A DNA stretch of 64,000 nt, taken from contig CM050648.1 in assembly GCA_027574665.1 (NCBI GenBank), positions 67,721,363-67,785,362 on the forward strand, in the 5' to 3' direction. A program made the position numbers and the translations under genes. The DNA is from Rhynochetos jubatus (taxonomy: Eukaryota > Chordata > Aves > Eurypygiformes > Rhynochetidae). Positions 1-13,429 of this stretch are shown piece after piece. The notes under the pieces were generated by a model, which was not told the origin of the DNA, made no database searches, and worked only from the letters and a program-made list of their open reading frames with translations. Within the stretch, counting starts at the first letter, position 1, and every line of letters begins with the position of its first letter.

Positions 1-2449
1 AAGGAGGCTCTTAAATGACAGCTCCTTATTTTCACAACCATAAGCAAGTTTTGCCAGTCTCTGCTCGCATTAATGAATTACAGAATATTGGGTATAAAAC
101 AATTAAAGAGATCAGTGTTGTCATCTCCATTTTACAGATAGGAAAACTCAGGCATGGTAACGCAGTGAAATTCCCAGGGACACTCAGGAGACCAGAACAT
201 AGATTAAAATACATGTCTGAAAATGCGAAGAACCTGCTTTGGTACTCTGACTAGCCAAAACTATAGTCAAGACATGAAGAGGCCTAATACAATAGTTTAA
301 CTTTGGAATGATAATTAGGTTTTAATCTTTCATTAATTAAAATAAGAAGTGTGTTATAAAAATATTAAGGGGAAAAAAAGAATTCCTAAGTCTGTGAACT
401 TTAATTTCACATATATTTATTCACTGCTATTTAAGAATGAATAATAATGAAATGATTCTCTCTTTATTTTCTGTTTTTAAGTGCAGCTTCATTTCATAAT
501 CATCTGAGATAATACTAGTGAGAGATAAAAGCTCCCATATAATCATTAGTTAATAGAAGTGGAGCATGCTGAAAATCACTAAAGTTAAATGAAGGCATTC
601 ATTTCTTTAGCTACTGATTGCCTGACTGTCTATTTCCTGGGCATACATCACCACAGTACACGTTCCTAAATTATGTCAGACACTCTTCCTCTTCATTTTA
701 AAGTTATGCTATGACAAATGCTAATAATAGCACAATTCCAGACAGATGATTTTCCTCAGAGAAAAACATTTGTGTCCCTTTTCACATTTTTATCTCAGCT
801 AACATTGTCACAGAAGGAGATCTATATTTGAATTCCAGGTATGATCCTAAGCAGTAAAAGCCAAGTTATGGTGTTCAAATCTGTTTAACAGAATGCAGGA
901 CGGACAAAAGCTGATGGACTTTCTGAGGACAGCACACTTTACCTCTTGTGCAGTACATCATAGAGCAATTGCTGCCTTTCAAGATTTGAGAATAATAAGG
1001 TGAGCACTATGAACAATGAGTGCTCAGTCAGTGCCAAATCAAAACCATTACCAAATTCTGTTTGAAAGTGGAGCTTCAGAACAGAACTAGAAGGGAAGAT
1101 TGCATGCATGATGTTGAGAGATGACGAAAATTAATCCTCAGTCAACTGGAAAGCCAAACCACTTATTTATTCTACCATGCTTCACCATTGAAGCCATGGA
1201 AGGAACAGGGACATATATAAATTAGGTTTGGGAGAGACAGTAGGTATAATTCAGGTAAACTGATGTTTTACAATTGACTACCTGCTTCTAATCTCTGAGG
1301 TGTACTGCCCTTCATGCCATACCTATTTCCTTCTCTGTTCTCAAACAATTCATTTTTATGTTTTTCAATTTTAATTACATTTCCTTTGAATCTGTGATAA
1401 GACCTTCTCTAGAGAATATGCTGGAAATTGTTGGTATTTGGGGAGAAATTACTGATGTTCAAATAAGCCTTGAAAAGGCAGGCTGCCTTCTGGCATCAAG
1501 AAGTGTCTGGGCATAGTTACTCTCCTAAACAACTTTCTGCATTTCTTACACCTAGCTGTTGTTGAGTATCAAAAAACAAATCATGTCTTTCTTCACTAAT
1601 ATTCAGTCTTACCCTAAACCAGGCCACATTTGCTAACTAGATGGGTGTAAAAAGCTTTACATAAAGTGGATTTTATTCAGCATATCTTTGTTTCTTGCTT
1701 CTGAGGTCCCTGAAGACCCAATAACTACAAAGCAACCCTGAGTAACAGGAATGTAGGAACAGATGTTATTTGGGCACTCTCACATAATAAAGACTTCTAA
1801 GAATCCCTGATGCCCAATTATCTAAACACTTATTCTTAAGTTTCCATTCAGTGCATGATGAATTTAGTCTATTTTAGCTGAATACAAAAAGAAAGTAGTT
1901 AGTGTGAAAGTGATGTCAATCAAAACAGACACATAAATGGACTGGGAAACACTATCTCACAAAGCATACATAACATAATCAAATAGGTAATTTAAATGAG
2001 ATCAGTTTATCCTGTAATAATTACATAAGTACCATGTGTAAAAAGGGTAATTATTATCTTGTTATTTTCTATTTATTTTTTATTATTTTGGATGATGGAA
2101 CATTATCATATATACTATGTTGATATAAAAATTCATAATCATATTGCATTTTTAAACAATAATCTTGGAATAAAAATAAAACCACAGTGACCCAGAATAC
2201 CAAGAGGCTCCATTTTTATTTGGACGATCTTCAGTTTCACCAGCATTAAGTCCCGTGAAGGATTTCATCAGGCTAGGTTTGCTGTGCATCAGAGTTGAAG
2301 ATGGACATAACCATCTTCAGTGCCCCCCAACAGCCAGAATTGTTACAGATAATCAAAATGCCTTCCTCTTCTCACCTCAGATACTTTCAGACACTACATT
2401 CTTGAGCTCATATCTGCTCATAGATGGGGGGATTATTCAGACTGTCAGG
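1..2449. other. Intergenic, AT-rich, no feature seen
   Basis: Unique AT-rich DNA. Open frames are short and unrecognised. I see no repeat, RNA gene or clear regulatory site. Confidence 0.6.
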
Positions 2450-2903
2450 ACTGGGGCCATGAAGATGCTCAGAGGGCTGGAGCACCTCTCCTATGAGGAA
2501 AGGCTGAGAGAGTCGGGCTTGTTCAGCCGGGAGAAGAGAAGACTCTGGGGAGACATTATTGCAGCCTATCACTACCTGAAAGGGGCCTACAAGGAAGCTG
2601 GGGGTGTGACTTTTAACAAGTGCCTGTAGTGACAGGACAAGGGGTAACAGGTTTAAACTGAAAGTGGGGAGATTTAGATTAGATATCAGGAAGAAATTCT
2701 TCATGCAGAGGGAGGTGAGGCACTGGAACAGGTTGCCCAGAGAAGCTGTGGATGCCCCATCCCTGGAAGTGTTCAAGGCCAGGCTGGATGAGGCTTGGAG
2801 CAACCTGGTCTAGTGGAGGGTGTCCCTGCCCATGGCAGGGGGGTTGGAACCAGATGATCTTTAAGGTCCCTTCCAACCCAAACCATTCTATGATTCTATG
2901 ATT
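2450..2903 (+). mobile_element. CR1 retroposon 3' fragment
   Basis: CR1 is the main avian LINE. The fragment begins at GGGGCCATGAAGATGCTCAG, runs through the conserved CR1 3' region (AGGTTGCCCAGAGAAGCTGT, AGATGATCTTTAAGGTCCC) and ends with the tandem octamer tail ATTCTATGATTCTATG. It is 5'-truncated, as usual for CR1. It encodes no intact protein. Confidence 0.95.
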
Positions 2904-5289
2904 GCACTGAAGGGACCACACAATTAGATATATATTATATACTAGACAAGGGATTCATTTGTTCAACACTCTTCTTTGTAATGCCACCTTCTCCTACATG
3001 ATTCCTGAAGATGGAGAGAAAAGAAAAAAATACTCCAAATGTAGTTGAAACATTTTAAGTTTTAACTCTAAAATTGAAGCCAGCCACCTATTGTGTCTTT
3101 ATTTTTTGAGAGAGAAAACACAAGGTATTTATAAGTGGATCATAACTAAGCAGAACCCATTGATTGGTGAATCAGAACACTGGCAGTATTTTTAAAAAAG
3201 TAAGTCATGGTCATGCTGCCTTCACGAAGAATTGAAAAGGCCTAGGTAAGTTTAAGGGCCTACCAATGAGTCAATATAAACTCGCAGAACTGCTTCCTGT
3301 TAGTTAATTAAAAACAACCTTTATTTTCTGAAGGAAAAAATTAAATGTGATGTTATAAATTAATAGCCATTTTCGTTTCCACTACTCAATGTATCACAAA
3401 TAAAACAATGAAAGAACAATTGAAATAATAATTAATTAATAATTAATTATTTTGAGGTCTATAAATTACATCTCTTTTTTTAATATTTTTATGAAGGTTG
3501 GTTATGACTGACAGATTGTACTGGTGGGTCTTGGCATGCCTATAACATATCAAAAAACAACACGGAATACTTATCTGTGCCTTCTTCATTAGCTTCTTTT
3601 TTCTTTAATCAGGACCGTTAGGACCCAAAGCGTGTTGGAGGAATCAGCATCACTCTAATGTTAAAATTCATCTTCTGTCTCAGCTTCTTAATATGCTGCT
3701 CTCACTAAGGGTACACTTCTAAGAGGAATTTATACACATAAAATCCTAATGCTATGGGGATTTTCCTTTGTAATATACATGAATCCAATACAAACCAATA
3801 TGGATTATTTTCTATACATTTATATCTGCCAGGCATGTGAAGTCCAAATAAGGACAAATATAAGGGGGATAAAATCAAATATGAATAAATGATCTTTCAT
3901 GAATGAAAAACAAAGGAGGTTTTCAAACAAAGCATGTACATTCAAATCACCTTGAAGCAGGTCTAATATATGCAACAAACACTATTGAGACAGGGGAGGC
4001 ACTAAAAAGGTAACATTTTTATTTGAAGTAACTTTGAAGAATGTGGTCAAGAGTATCTTACTGTTCACTTGTTCTCACATAAAAAACATCCATTTTCAGG
4101 CAATTTTGTCTTTCCCTGTGCACAAGTTTTACCATTTTGTATATTAACAAACTATGAGAGGTTTTTTTGTTTAAGGTTTGGATTTCTTAGGATACTCGCA
4201 TCCAAAATATGTCATAAGTAATAGTCTAGTAATGTAGGCCAGTAGGTGTCCCCTAGTGAGATTAAACTTAATTTTCTTCACTGGCGACATCTTTTACCTT
4301 TCACTTCACAGTGGGCTACACTGCAACAAAACAGTGTGTTACATCCTGATTTTAGAATAATAGTAGAGAAAATAAATATGTGTTAAGGCAGCTTTTGTAA
4401 CAATGCTAAACAAAGTAATAAGCTGTTCAATATGCACTACTGAGATTTATTTATTGAAAAGCTCTACAAATGTGATCCAGTTCACCAGGCTGGACTTTGG
4501 GAAGCCAGTCACTGGGAGTCAGTCAGACTGCTTAGTCTATGTACTAACAAAACCTTGAAGCACCTAAAGCAAGTAGTCAGCTCCTTCCTATGGGCTAAAA
4601 TGTTTATTCACTTACACAGCAGTAGAGCCTAGCTCAGAAGGTTGGACACATCCCAGTCTGACATGAGAAACAGGATTCAGGGTACTGTTTTGTCATCCAG
4701 AGGCAGACAGCACTTTAGTGCTTTCTTTATGAAGACCGTGGTAGACAGATAGGTTATCCTGATAGAGCTTTGGGCAGAAAATACTCCAGACACAACACAC
4801 TGCCCATTTTCCAGACCGTGTGAAGTCAGGGCATTGCACTGGAAGAATCAGGGTCTGGCTTTTCCTTCACTCAGATGGGTTTGGGAGGTCACAACAGGAA
4901 GGTGCCATAATCATCATCCTACAGGGTGTCATAGAGAATGAAAGACTTGGTTTCTCATGAAGCTGGGTCTTTGTGCAGCAAAAATAACTTACAGAATCAG
5001 ACTGTTTTCAGATGTATTTTACCAGCTTTACAAAACAAATATCTCTATGTTAAGTTCTGTAACTGGTTTACTTAGTCTGGTATAAAACTGGTATAATTAA
5101 ATATTTGTGTTACTGCTACATCAGTTACCATTCACAATAGGCTTCTCTTTTCACAACAGTGAAGATTTAAAGTATACAAGTGCTAACTGTAAAAAAAAAA
5201 AAAAAAAAAGAAAACTGAAAAAATATTACAAGACTGTTTTTAAATAAGTATGTTTTTTGCAGTATGTTTTTTCATTAAATTAATCTATG
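2904..5289. other. Intergenic, AT-rich
   Basis: No gene. Contains overlapping AATTAATTATT palindromic words near 3430-3450 and an A19 tract at 5191-5209. Confidence 0.6.
5191..5209 (+). repeat. A19 tract
   Basis: 19 A bases about 80 bases upstream of the CR1 at 5290. Confidence 0.9.
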
Positions 5290-5926
5290 ATTCTGACCCA
5301 GCAGCATGTGCTGACAGCCAACTCTATCCCAGGATGTATCCAGAGAAGGGTGGCCAGCAGGTCAAGGGAGGGGATTCTCCCCCTCTACTTTGCTCTTGTG
5401 AGACCCCACATACTGCATACTGCATCCAGCTCTGGGGCCCCCAACATAAGAAGGATATTGAACAGTTGGAGCAAGTCCAGAGGAGGCCACGAAGATGCTC
5501 AGAGGGCTGGAGCATCTCTCCTATGGGGACAGGCTGAGAGAGTTGGACTTGTTCAGCCTGGAGAAGAGAAGGCCCCAGGGACACCTTATAGCACCTTCCA
5601 GTACCTGAAGGGGCCTACAAGGAAGCTGGGGGGGAGGGCTTTGAACAAGGGCCTGTAGTGACAGGACAAGGGGTAATAGGTTTAAACTGAAAGAGGGTAG
5701 ATTTAGACAAGATAAAAGGCAGAAGTTCTTCCTGGAGAGGGTGGTGAGGCACTGGAACAGGTTGCCCAGAGAAGCTGGGGATGCCCCATCCTGGAAGTGT
5801 TTAAGGCCAGGCTGGATGAGGCTTTGAGCAACCTGGTCGAGTGGAGGGTGTCCCTGCCCATAGCAGGGGGGTTGGAACTAGATGATCTTTAAGGTCTCTT
5901 CCAACCTAAATCATTCTATGACTCTA
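5290..5926 (+). mobile_element. CR1 retroposon 3' fragment, longer copy
   Basis: Longer 5'-truncated CR1, about 635 bases. It includes the stretch GCCAGCAGGTCAAGGGAGG and CTCTGGGGCCCCCAACA from the end of ORF2, followed by the 3' UTR and the tail ATTCTATGACTCTA. It diverges from the copy at 2450 and is not a duplication of it. Confidence 0.95.
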
Positions 5927-8900
5927 ACAAACATAGTCAGTTGAGCATTTGGTATCAAAATTCATTTGGTCACATACAAAGCACTGTTCCCTACCATATG
6001 ATCGATTTTTTCTCACCCTTACGACAGAGAGTTCCACAGTCATGGAAGCAACTCCATACAGCTTACTTGTGAGATTCTCCACAAAAAATGGCATCATTTT
6101 CTAGGAAAAACAAATGAGCTATTTATCCCACGGAAACAAATTTCACCTTTCAGATAGGCAGTAAGGGAGAAAAGTGTGCAATAGTGAATGCTGCTGCATA
6201 CAGGTTAAGATATAAATGCTGTAGAACCTTCAGAGCATGAATTCCTTGACAGTAAATAGGCAAGTACTTTCTCAACTTGTTTTCTGTCAGTTGTGTATTG
6301 TGTTTCCTTATTCATGCTTTGGTTAGGAGGCTCCTGGTTTTTATCCAAGCCTTTATTCCTTATAAACATATGGGCAACTAGGTGATGACATTGATGGCAG
6401 AGGGTGAGAAGAGAAGAAGAACAGTCAGGTGCTGTCAGGAAATTCTGCATCTAGGTCAATAATACCTCAGTTTTATGGTCTTGCATTTGTGCTGAGCAAT
6501 AGGATTGAAGAGTGTAGTATGTAAGGTACAACTTTGTTTCATAAGATGAAAGATTTTAAAGGACTTTCAGAAGATCCTGCCTATCACAGCCCTCTGACTG
6601 CTGTGATGAGAGTGAGCAAAGCCAATTTAAAGTGGTTTTGACAACCTTTCCCATGTTATGAAGTTAGGCTTGTGGCCAAATGTAGTGGATTATCCATGAA
6701 ACAACTGAAGAAATTAGTAAAATCTTTTGTATATTTCTGGGAATATTTATGAGCTGTGCAAGCACTGGACAAGGACAAGCCTAGAACATTTTCATCGGCT
6801 GATGTTACTCATGTTGCTATTCTTTTCTCAAGAAATTTACCCAGGAAAGGGGAAGCAAAATCCAAATTGTTAATGTTATGGCTAGAGTTCAGCAATTTAT
6901 ATTTAAGCACTCTAGATTACTATATGTTTCACAGCATTTGGGTCATCAAGTTCACTGAGATTACTCTCTCTAAAGATGGAGGAGCTCCTTATTTGCTTCT
7001 GGCTTTCTTAGCTAAAATATATAATTTAAGAGGACACATGTCAAGAAAATCCTGAAGGGAATCAAGCATCATCTGCCTCAATAATGACTTGTGTGTATTT
7101 CTATCTTAGTTAAAACAAGACCAAATCAATGGAATAACAAGTTTTCTGAATTTCTGTTATTTTTTTAATTGGTTCATCATTTTGTATGCAAATTCTAACT
7201 GTAAATATGTTCCATATTCTGAACCTTGTGAATAAGATTTCACCCAAAACATCATAAATTAGAAGTAGAAAAACAAGTTATAATTAAAAAAAAAAAATCA
7301 TAAACACTGAAGTGATTTGATAGAAGATTTACTTTCACAAAAGAGTACAGTGTAAAATATGATTCCTGGTGTGAGCTCTGCCTTTCACTTCTTTTGGGAA
7401 CCTAACACACCTATAGTGCATCTAATGGATGTTAATTTTTTTCCACTTTCCCTTCTCCTTTTCGGTTTTGTAAAAGAAATGGATAGCAGCAGGCCAATAG
7501 AAAGAAAGAAAAAGTAAAGACAAGAAGAAAGAAAAAACCCCATAGCTTTAATCCTTCCCTGATTGGCAGACTGGAAAGCTCTAAATTATTTAACAAAAGA
7601 CAACTTCTAACAGCATAGAAGTGACATATAGAGAGGAAACCTTCAAACAGGTGAGAAAGCACACAATGAAAAGTGAAAGCCACATTCAGCTGTATCCTCT
7701 TCGTCCCAAACAGCACTTCATTTCATCACTGTTGAGTTCCTCTGTCACAAAGCTTCATCACTTTGTGGCGATTATTATGAATGATAAAGCACGTTTTTCT
7801 CTTCCATAATTTTAAGTGTTAAAAGTGAAAGCATTTGAAGAAGTTGGCTAGTATCAAATGTGAAAGCAGCTAATACTCAACCAGTTCTTCCAGACTCAAA
7901 ATTCAGGCAAGCAAAAGTAATCAAGGCAGGACAGACAATAACTTTCTAGGAAGAAAAAAAATACTTTTCTGGCTAAAAAGGAGAGGGGGAAAAAAAATCA
8001 ACTGAAATATTTTTAAAATTTCTGTCATCCTGTTTTTGAACTGATAATGGGAATTCTATTGAACTTTCCTTCCACCCCCAAATAGTAACACCTGCTTTCC
8101 ATAGTAGTTTTCAACTTCCCATTGAAGAATTCTTACAAAACAAAAACTTTCTGGACATAGTGTTTTCCAGGTTTAGATCTTAAATAAAGTCACAGTTTTC
8201 CCAGAAAAATACTGATGAAACTATCTTTCCTTGGCCCTATTGCCAAGACCTACCATAGCAAAAACTAAGATCAGCCAGAATGAGCTGATGCATGAGTAGG
8301 TGCATCTCTTATTCCCTCTGCAGAACGGGGAGCTAGCAGGAGGTTTTGAGAAGTTCCCTGACTGGAGTTCTTAAACACATCTGGTCAGCTATATTGTCAA
8401 TGCATTTTTCAACCAGAGAGCTCAGTTAAAATTTTCATTTTGCTTTGGGTTTGCTATAGCAAAATCCCAAACTATAACCATAGAATTTTCCGTCCCCTCT
8501 CTTTAGGAATTCCATCTCTGTGTAGCAAAGTTAATTACAAGCCTGTGGGAGCTTTGGAGCTTTAACGATGATCCTCTTAATGCCACATGCACCACCACGT
8601 AAACCTGCTAGACACAATGCAGTTGGACTTGCACTGGTATCGAGATTTCAGCCTCATACTTCAGATGTCACTACACCCTGTGTTTATACCCTCAAGAGGG
8701 ACAAATAGCCAAGGAGAACAGAGCACAGACTGTGCAGAGCCATGATCTGCCCACCCCCAGAGTTACCAGCATTGGGCTTTTATATCCATGAGACATAGGT
8801 TCCCGCCAGCCCAGCTGATAATTTGCAGCTACAGAAGCACGTATGGGCATGCCACCAGTGTAGTACATGACTAAATGGCTGCATCACAAACAGAATCAGA

Positions 8901-11037
8901 CAGCTCTGGAAACCCCAGGGAATAAGAAGAAAAAGAAGCTTCAGTAACACAGACATTAATATCAAATTTAAGCATGATCTAATCCACAGGTTTAATGAAT
9001 TTATTGTTGGATTTTAAGCAGATACAATAAACCAAAATCATTACCACAACCCTTCAAATTTGAAGTCAATTTGAGTCAAACTTGAACTCTCTAATTTTGC
9101 ATTCATGGCCTTGCCCAAGCCTAATCTGTATCATTTGTAGAGTCAATACCTTAGGCACATACAATGAGGATATGAGACAACTTTTCTCTTCCAGAGCTGG
9201 ACCTAACTCTCTGCTTGAGCACATGTTCATGCATAGCGATAACAACCACATGGATGGCTGAACTTGAAGATAATCTTCACCTGGTGACTTACCAACGTTG
9301 TAGACGTACATGTGTGTGCTCCTGGGGAGGAGGAGGGTGGGAGTAGTCTACCTTTCTGAGGCTACTCCATGAGCCATCCTTCGTGAGTACACATTGTGGA
9401 TTTTGACAGGAGCAGCAGCAGAGAGGCAGGCAAATATGAATGACTCAACATATACGTACTGCCTTTGAGGGAAAGGGAAACCCTAAAGAACTATGATGTG
9501 GATGAAAGCAACATTTAGGTGGATTTTACAACAAAAATATATACAGGTGGAAGTACAGGTAGTCTGAAATTCATACCACAAATTGTTTTTCTTTGTTGTT
9601 CCATTTGTCATTTGTTAAAATGAAGGAACTGGTCACCCAAAATATATCATAACTCATATTCTGAGTACTCTTCGGGAATATTGCTTGACTATTTGAGTTA
9701 CATGTTGACCCTAGTCATTGTAGATCTTTAATAAAAATTAAGTAGTGTTATTAGCCTTAGGTGTAATTGTTCATTATTTCTCAAATATTAACCAATTATT
9801 TAGGTGTCTTAAAGTGCAGACAGATAGTTCTATCACACAAACACCTTGGGAGGTAATTACTTTTTCATTTTATCTGTTTCTTACACCTGAATACAGCAAC
9901 ACTGTTTCCACAGTTTAGACTTAATGAAAAAGTACCACCAACAGAGACAGTGGTCAAAGAACAGCACAAGTGTCCCGGAAGGGGACCATTTATAAAAACA
10001 TACTGTATGGTTAATGATAGTATGCACGGATAAAGAAGCCTGTAATATATAACAACAATAAAGCTGAATTAGTGTATCGAAGGTTGTTTGGACAAGATTC
10101 AGTTCCATTTTCAGGAGACTTCAATTTCCTTTCACATAAACCTTGTGAAATACTTTATGTGACATGTTTATGACTAGCTGTTTTTATGAATGTTATAATT
10201 GTAGACCCTTGTGAAGGCTGAGAACAGTGTTGCCCCTTCAGCAAGCTAAAAAGCAAACAGATGAACATGACAATTATTAGTTACAGTAGAAGAGACAAAA
10301 CCCCCATGCACCAATTACATTGCACCAGATTACAGCACTATATGTTATATCCTATATTACTTAGGATTTTTGTAGCTCCCAATAACTAACACAAAAGCTA
10401 TATTTAAGCTGAAGGGTAAGAAATAGGTACAAAATTTAGAATTTCTCTCTGACTTACTGGGTTTGTTTTATCAACACATTACACAGTCACACTTCAGAAA
10501 TCAACCATCAGATTTACAGTTCACATGTTGTTAATTTCTGCTTAAAGTTTTTCTTAGGGAGAAGTCATAAAATGAATTAGAGAAATATTTCCCTTCTCCT
10601 TGCAGTGTCAGTTTTACTTTATCATTTAGATAGCTCAAGGTATTTAAGCACTACAGGCTATAATCTGTCCCTGAACATACACGTTTATTGACTAGTCATT
10701 GCAAAACCAGAGCCCAGCACTACAGTAGTATTTTAAGTCAGAACATAAATCAGAATCTTCACTTTATATGAAGGCAATACAAGAAAGAAAGAAGCCTTCT
10801 GTTCTCACATCCCAGATGCAAGTAAATAAGGTATCAGTAGAGTTTATCACTTCATATCCATAAATTGAACTAAATCACATTTATGAATTTTACAGGTTAA
10901 AAGCCAGACAACTATTTAAACAAGGAAATATGATGAAAACAAACTGTAAGGCTCTTTAAGTTTTTACAGATCTCCACAGCTCCATATCCCAGGGAATAAC
11001 ACAAGTTACATGCCCAAACCCATCAGGACAAGCTCTT
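5927..11037. other. Intergenic, AT-rich
   Basis: No gene. Open frames up to 99 codons (for example 6756-7055 and 7432-7716 reverse) lack recognisable domains and are expected by chance. Confidence 0.6.
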
Positions 11038-11200
11038 ATTCACAGAACCACAGAAAAGGTTGGTTGGAAGGGATATCTGGATGTCATCTAATTCAATCTT
11101 ATGGCTAAATCAATCTGAACTTCAAAATTAAATCAGTTGTTCAGGGCCTTGTTGCAACTTGGGACTGTTGCATCCTGGCCTCCCACTGTGCATGACTATA
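11038..11200 (-). mobile_element. Degenerate old CR1 fragment (reverse)
   Basis: TTCACAGAACCACAGAAAAG followed by GGTTGGAAGGGATATCTGGA resembles the 3' end of an older CR1 subfamily in reverse orientation. Similarity fades after about 160 bases. Confidence 0.7.
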
Positions 11201-13429
11201 ACCTGACCAAAGAATATTGTTGAGATTGTTCACATTTTCTGACTGATGCCTATAGATACACCTTTCATGCCTCCTGTATATGTCACAGCTTATTTCAATG
11301 TTATTTCAGAGGCACCTTCTAAATATGTTGTGGAGTTTTTCTCCCTTGGACTGTGATGGTTTTATAGTAGACATGTTATAAATTCAGTCAAAATAAAAAG
11401 AACTACAAACCTAAACAGTATTCTATTTCTGTCTTCACCTGAAAATCTTCTAAGTGCTTCCCTGACACACTAAAGCATTTTTAACTCTGGAAGTGGAAGA
11501 TCTTCTTCGGTCTCTTGAATGGCTATATCCTCTATGTCTCTCCACCTAGTCCTCCAATAATAAGTAAGAAAATCAGATTTTGCTTTCTTAAGCTAATCGC
11601 TTATAAAATCTGGATGACTTTAAAAGGAAAAATAGTTCAAACAAAAAAAAGGCTGAAAACATATATAAACAGGACAGTACATTTTCTGTGATAGAATGTA
11701 ATTTCTATCCCTGTTGCTCATTCACATTGCATGTAGCATTCAGTCCTGCAAGAAACCTACCTTCCTATCACTTCTTATTTCTTCTGTTTATTTTTAACAG
11801 TTAAAAATAACCACAATTCACATTCCTTAATCCACCAAACCCTGCCAGACCTAGAAAGACAGAAACACCTCAATTGAGATAGACAGACATTTATATTTAT
11901 GGTCCAAGTGGAATAACTACATTTTGTTTACACATGCATTTTTAAATTGCCACTGATCTCTGGCTTACAAAAATCTAGATGAATTCTGCATGCTGAAAAA
12001 TCACTTTCACTGGCACTTCATCAAATTGTTGCATCCTTTTAATGAAGACCAGAATGCAAATCATTACATTCATATTCCATTGAAACATTCCCCTTCAAGT
12101 AAAATGATTACAACTCTACATGTTAATAAAAAACACCTGAACTCCTAAGATTGCATCATAGGGAGACACTAATTACTGTGACTGATAACAGAACAAATAT
12201 TACAGTGCATTTTTTCAGTAACTTTATCATGTTACCTGCAACATCCCTACTAGTTCATCACCTCTAGGTCTACTTATAACTTTCCAACACTCTCCGTACT
12301 ATAAAAGTTTCTTATTACAATGAAAACAAAACCAAAACATGACAGAGTATTTCACCTTCTCCTCATGTGTGTTTTGCACTAAAAGAGCCAGGATCAGTAT
12401 TTATTGTCTACAAGCTTTTAAGGGAAAACTATCGCACTTATCCACTGAAAAAAACTTGAGTAAAGTTTTTCCTGTTCCCTCTACACAAGCGCAAACATAA
12501 ACATAAGTGCTCTGTTGGAAGATTAAAAGTCACCTTTATTTTCAATATTTTTTTTTAATTCTAGTTTTAAGTGACCATTTTTATATCAAAATGTGATCTA
12601 TGTAAAATATAATCAAACATATTGCAATATATACCTTCCAAGAAGTGTTCTTACTGTCAGGATGAATTTAGTCACCACTCATACAGAAAAAAATCAAATA
12701 TTTAGTTATATGGCCTCTACATCACACCACCATGTATACATAAGAACACCTAGAAAAGAAATGTGGAACAGTAAGATTAAAAAATCAGGCACTGAAGTTT
12801 TGTGGTGTCAGTATTCAATTTTCCAGTAAAAATTTAATTGCATATGTGATATGCAATGTATGGGCTCTTGCATATGTGATTTTTTTAATAGTGTTCAGTC
12901 AATTAATCACACACCACACTCAACAAAAGATCACCATTTCGTTCAGCATACAGAACAGCTGACATTGTGATCCTGAGAAAATGTTCAATACTTTGTTTTC
13001 TGCAATGTGTGCTTCTCCCAGCTTTAACTTTAGCTCATTTCGAATAGATTCTTTCATTTTTGCCATATGTGTTTTTCTATGATGCCATAATAAAAGTATT
13101 TTTTTCAGATGTTGTTTTCAAAATAACAGTATGAAGTGGAGAGATATAACTATCTTCACTTTACAAGGTGCTGATGCACACACACATTGAAGTCAGAAGT
13201 TTCCAAACATTTTATGTATCCAGCCTGAGATACCAGTTTTCACAACCACACCAGAGTTATTCTCTAAAGCACAGCATCCACTGGCTTCGCTCATCAGTGC
13301 AGCTGCTCCAGTACAGTGGCATGAGATCACCCCAGGTACACAAAAGACGAGGCACATAGAATTAGAGATCCCTTTGGAAAAGTCTGGTGTACGGAGCTTG
13401 CTAAACAGGGCAGTAAAGAATTTGGTTCT
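11201..13429. other. Intergenic, AT-rich
   Basis: No gene. A 19-base perfect inverted repeat lies at 12838-12856, and part of it recurs at 12869. Confidence 0.6.

Noticed and set aside
2255-2921. Frames of 80-131 codons near 2.3-2.9 kb
   Set aside because: They translate the non-coding 3' end of a CR1 element; the same peptides recur at the other CR1 copies.
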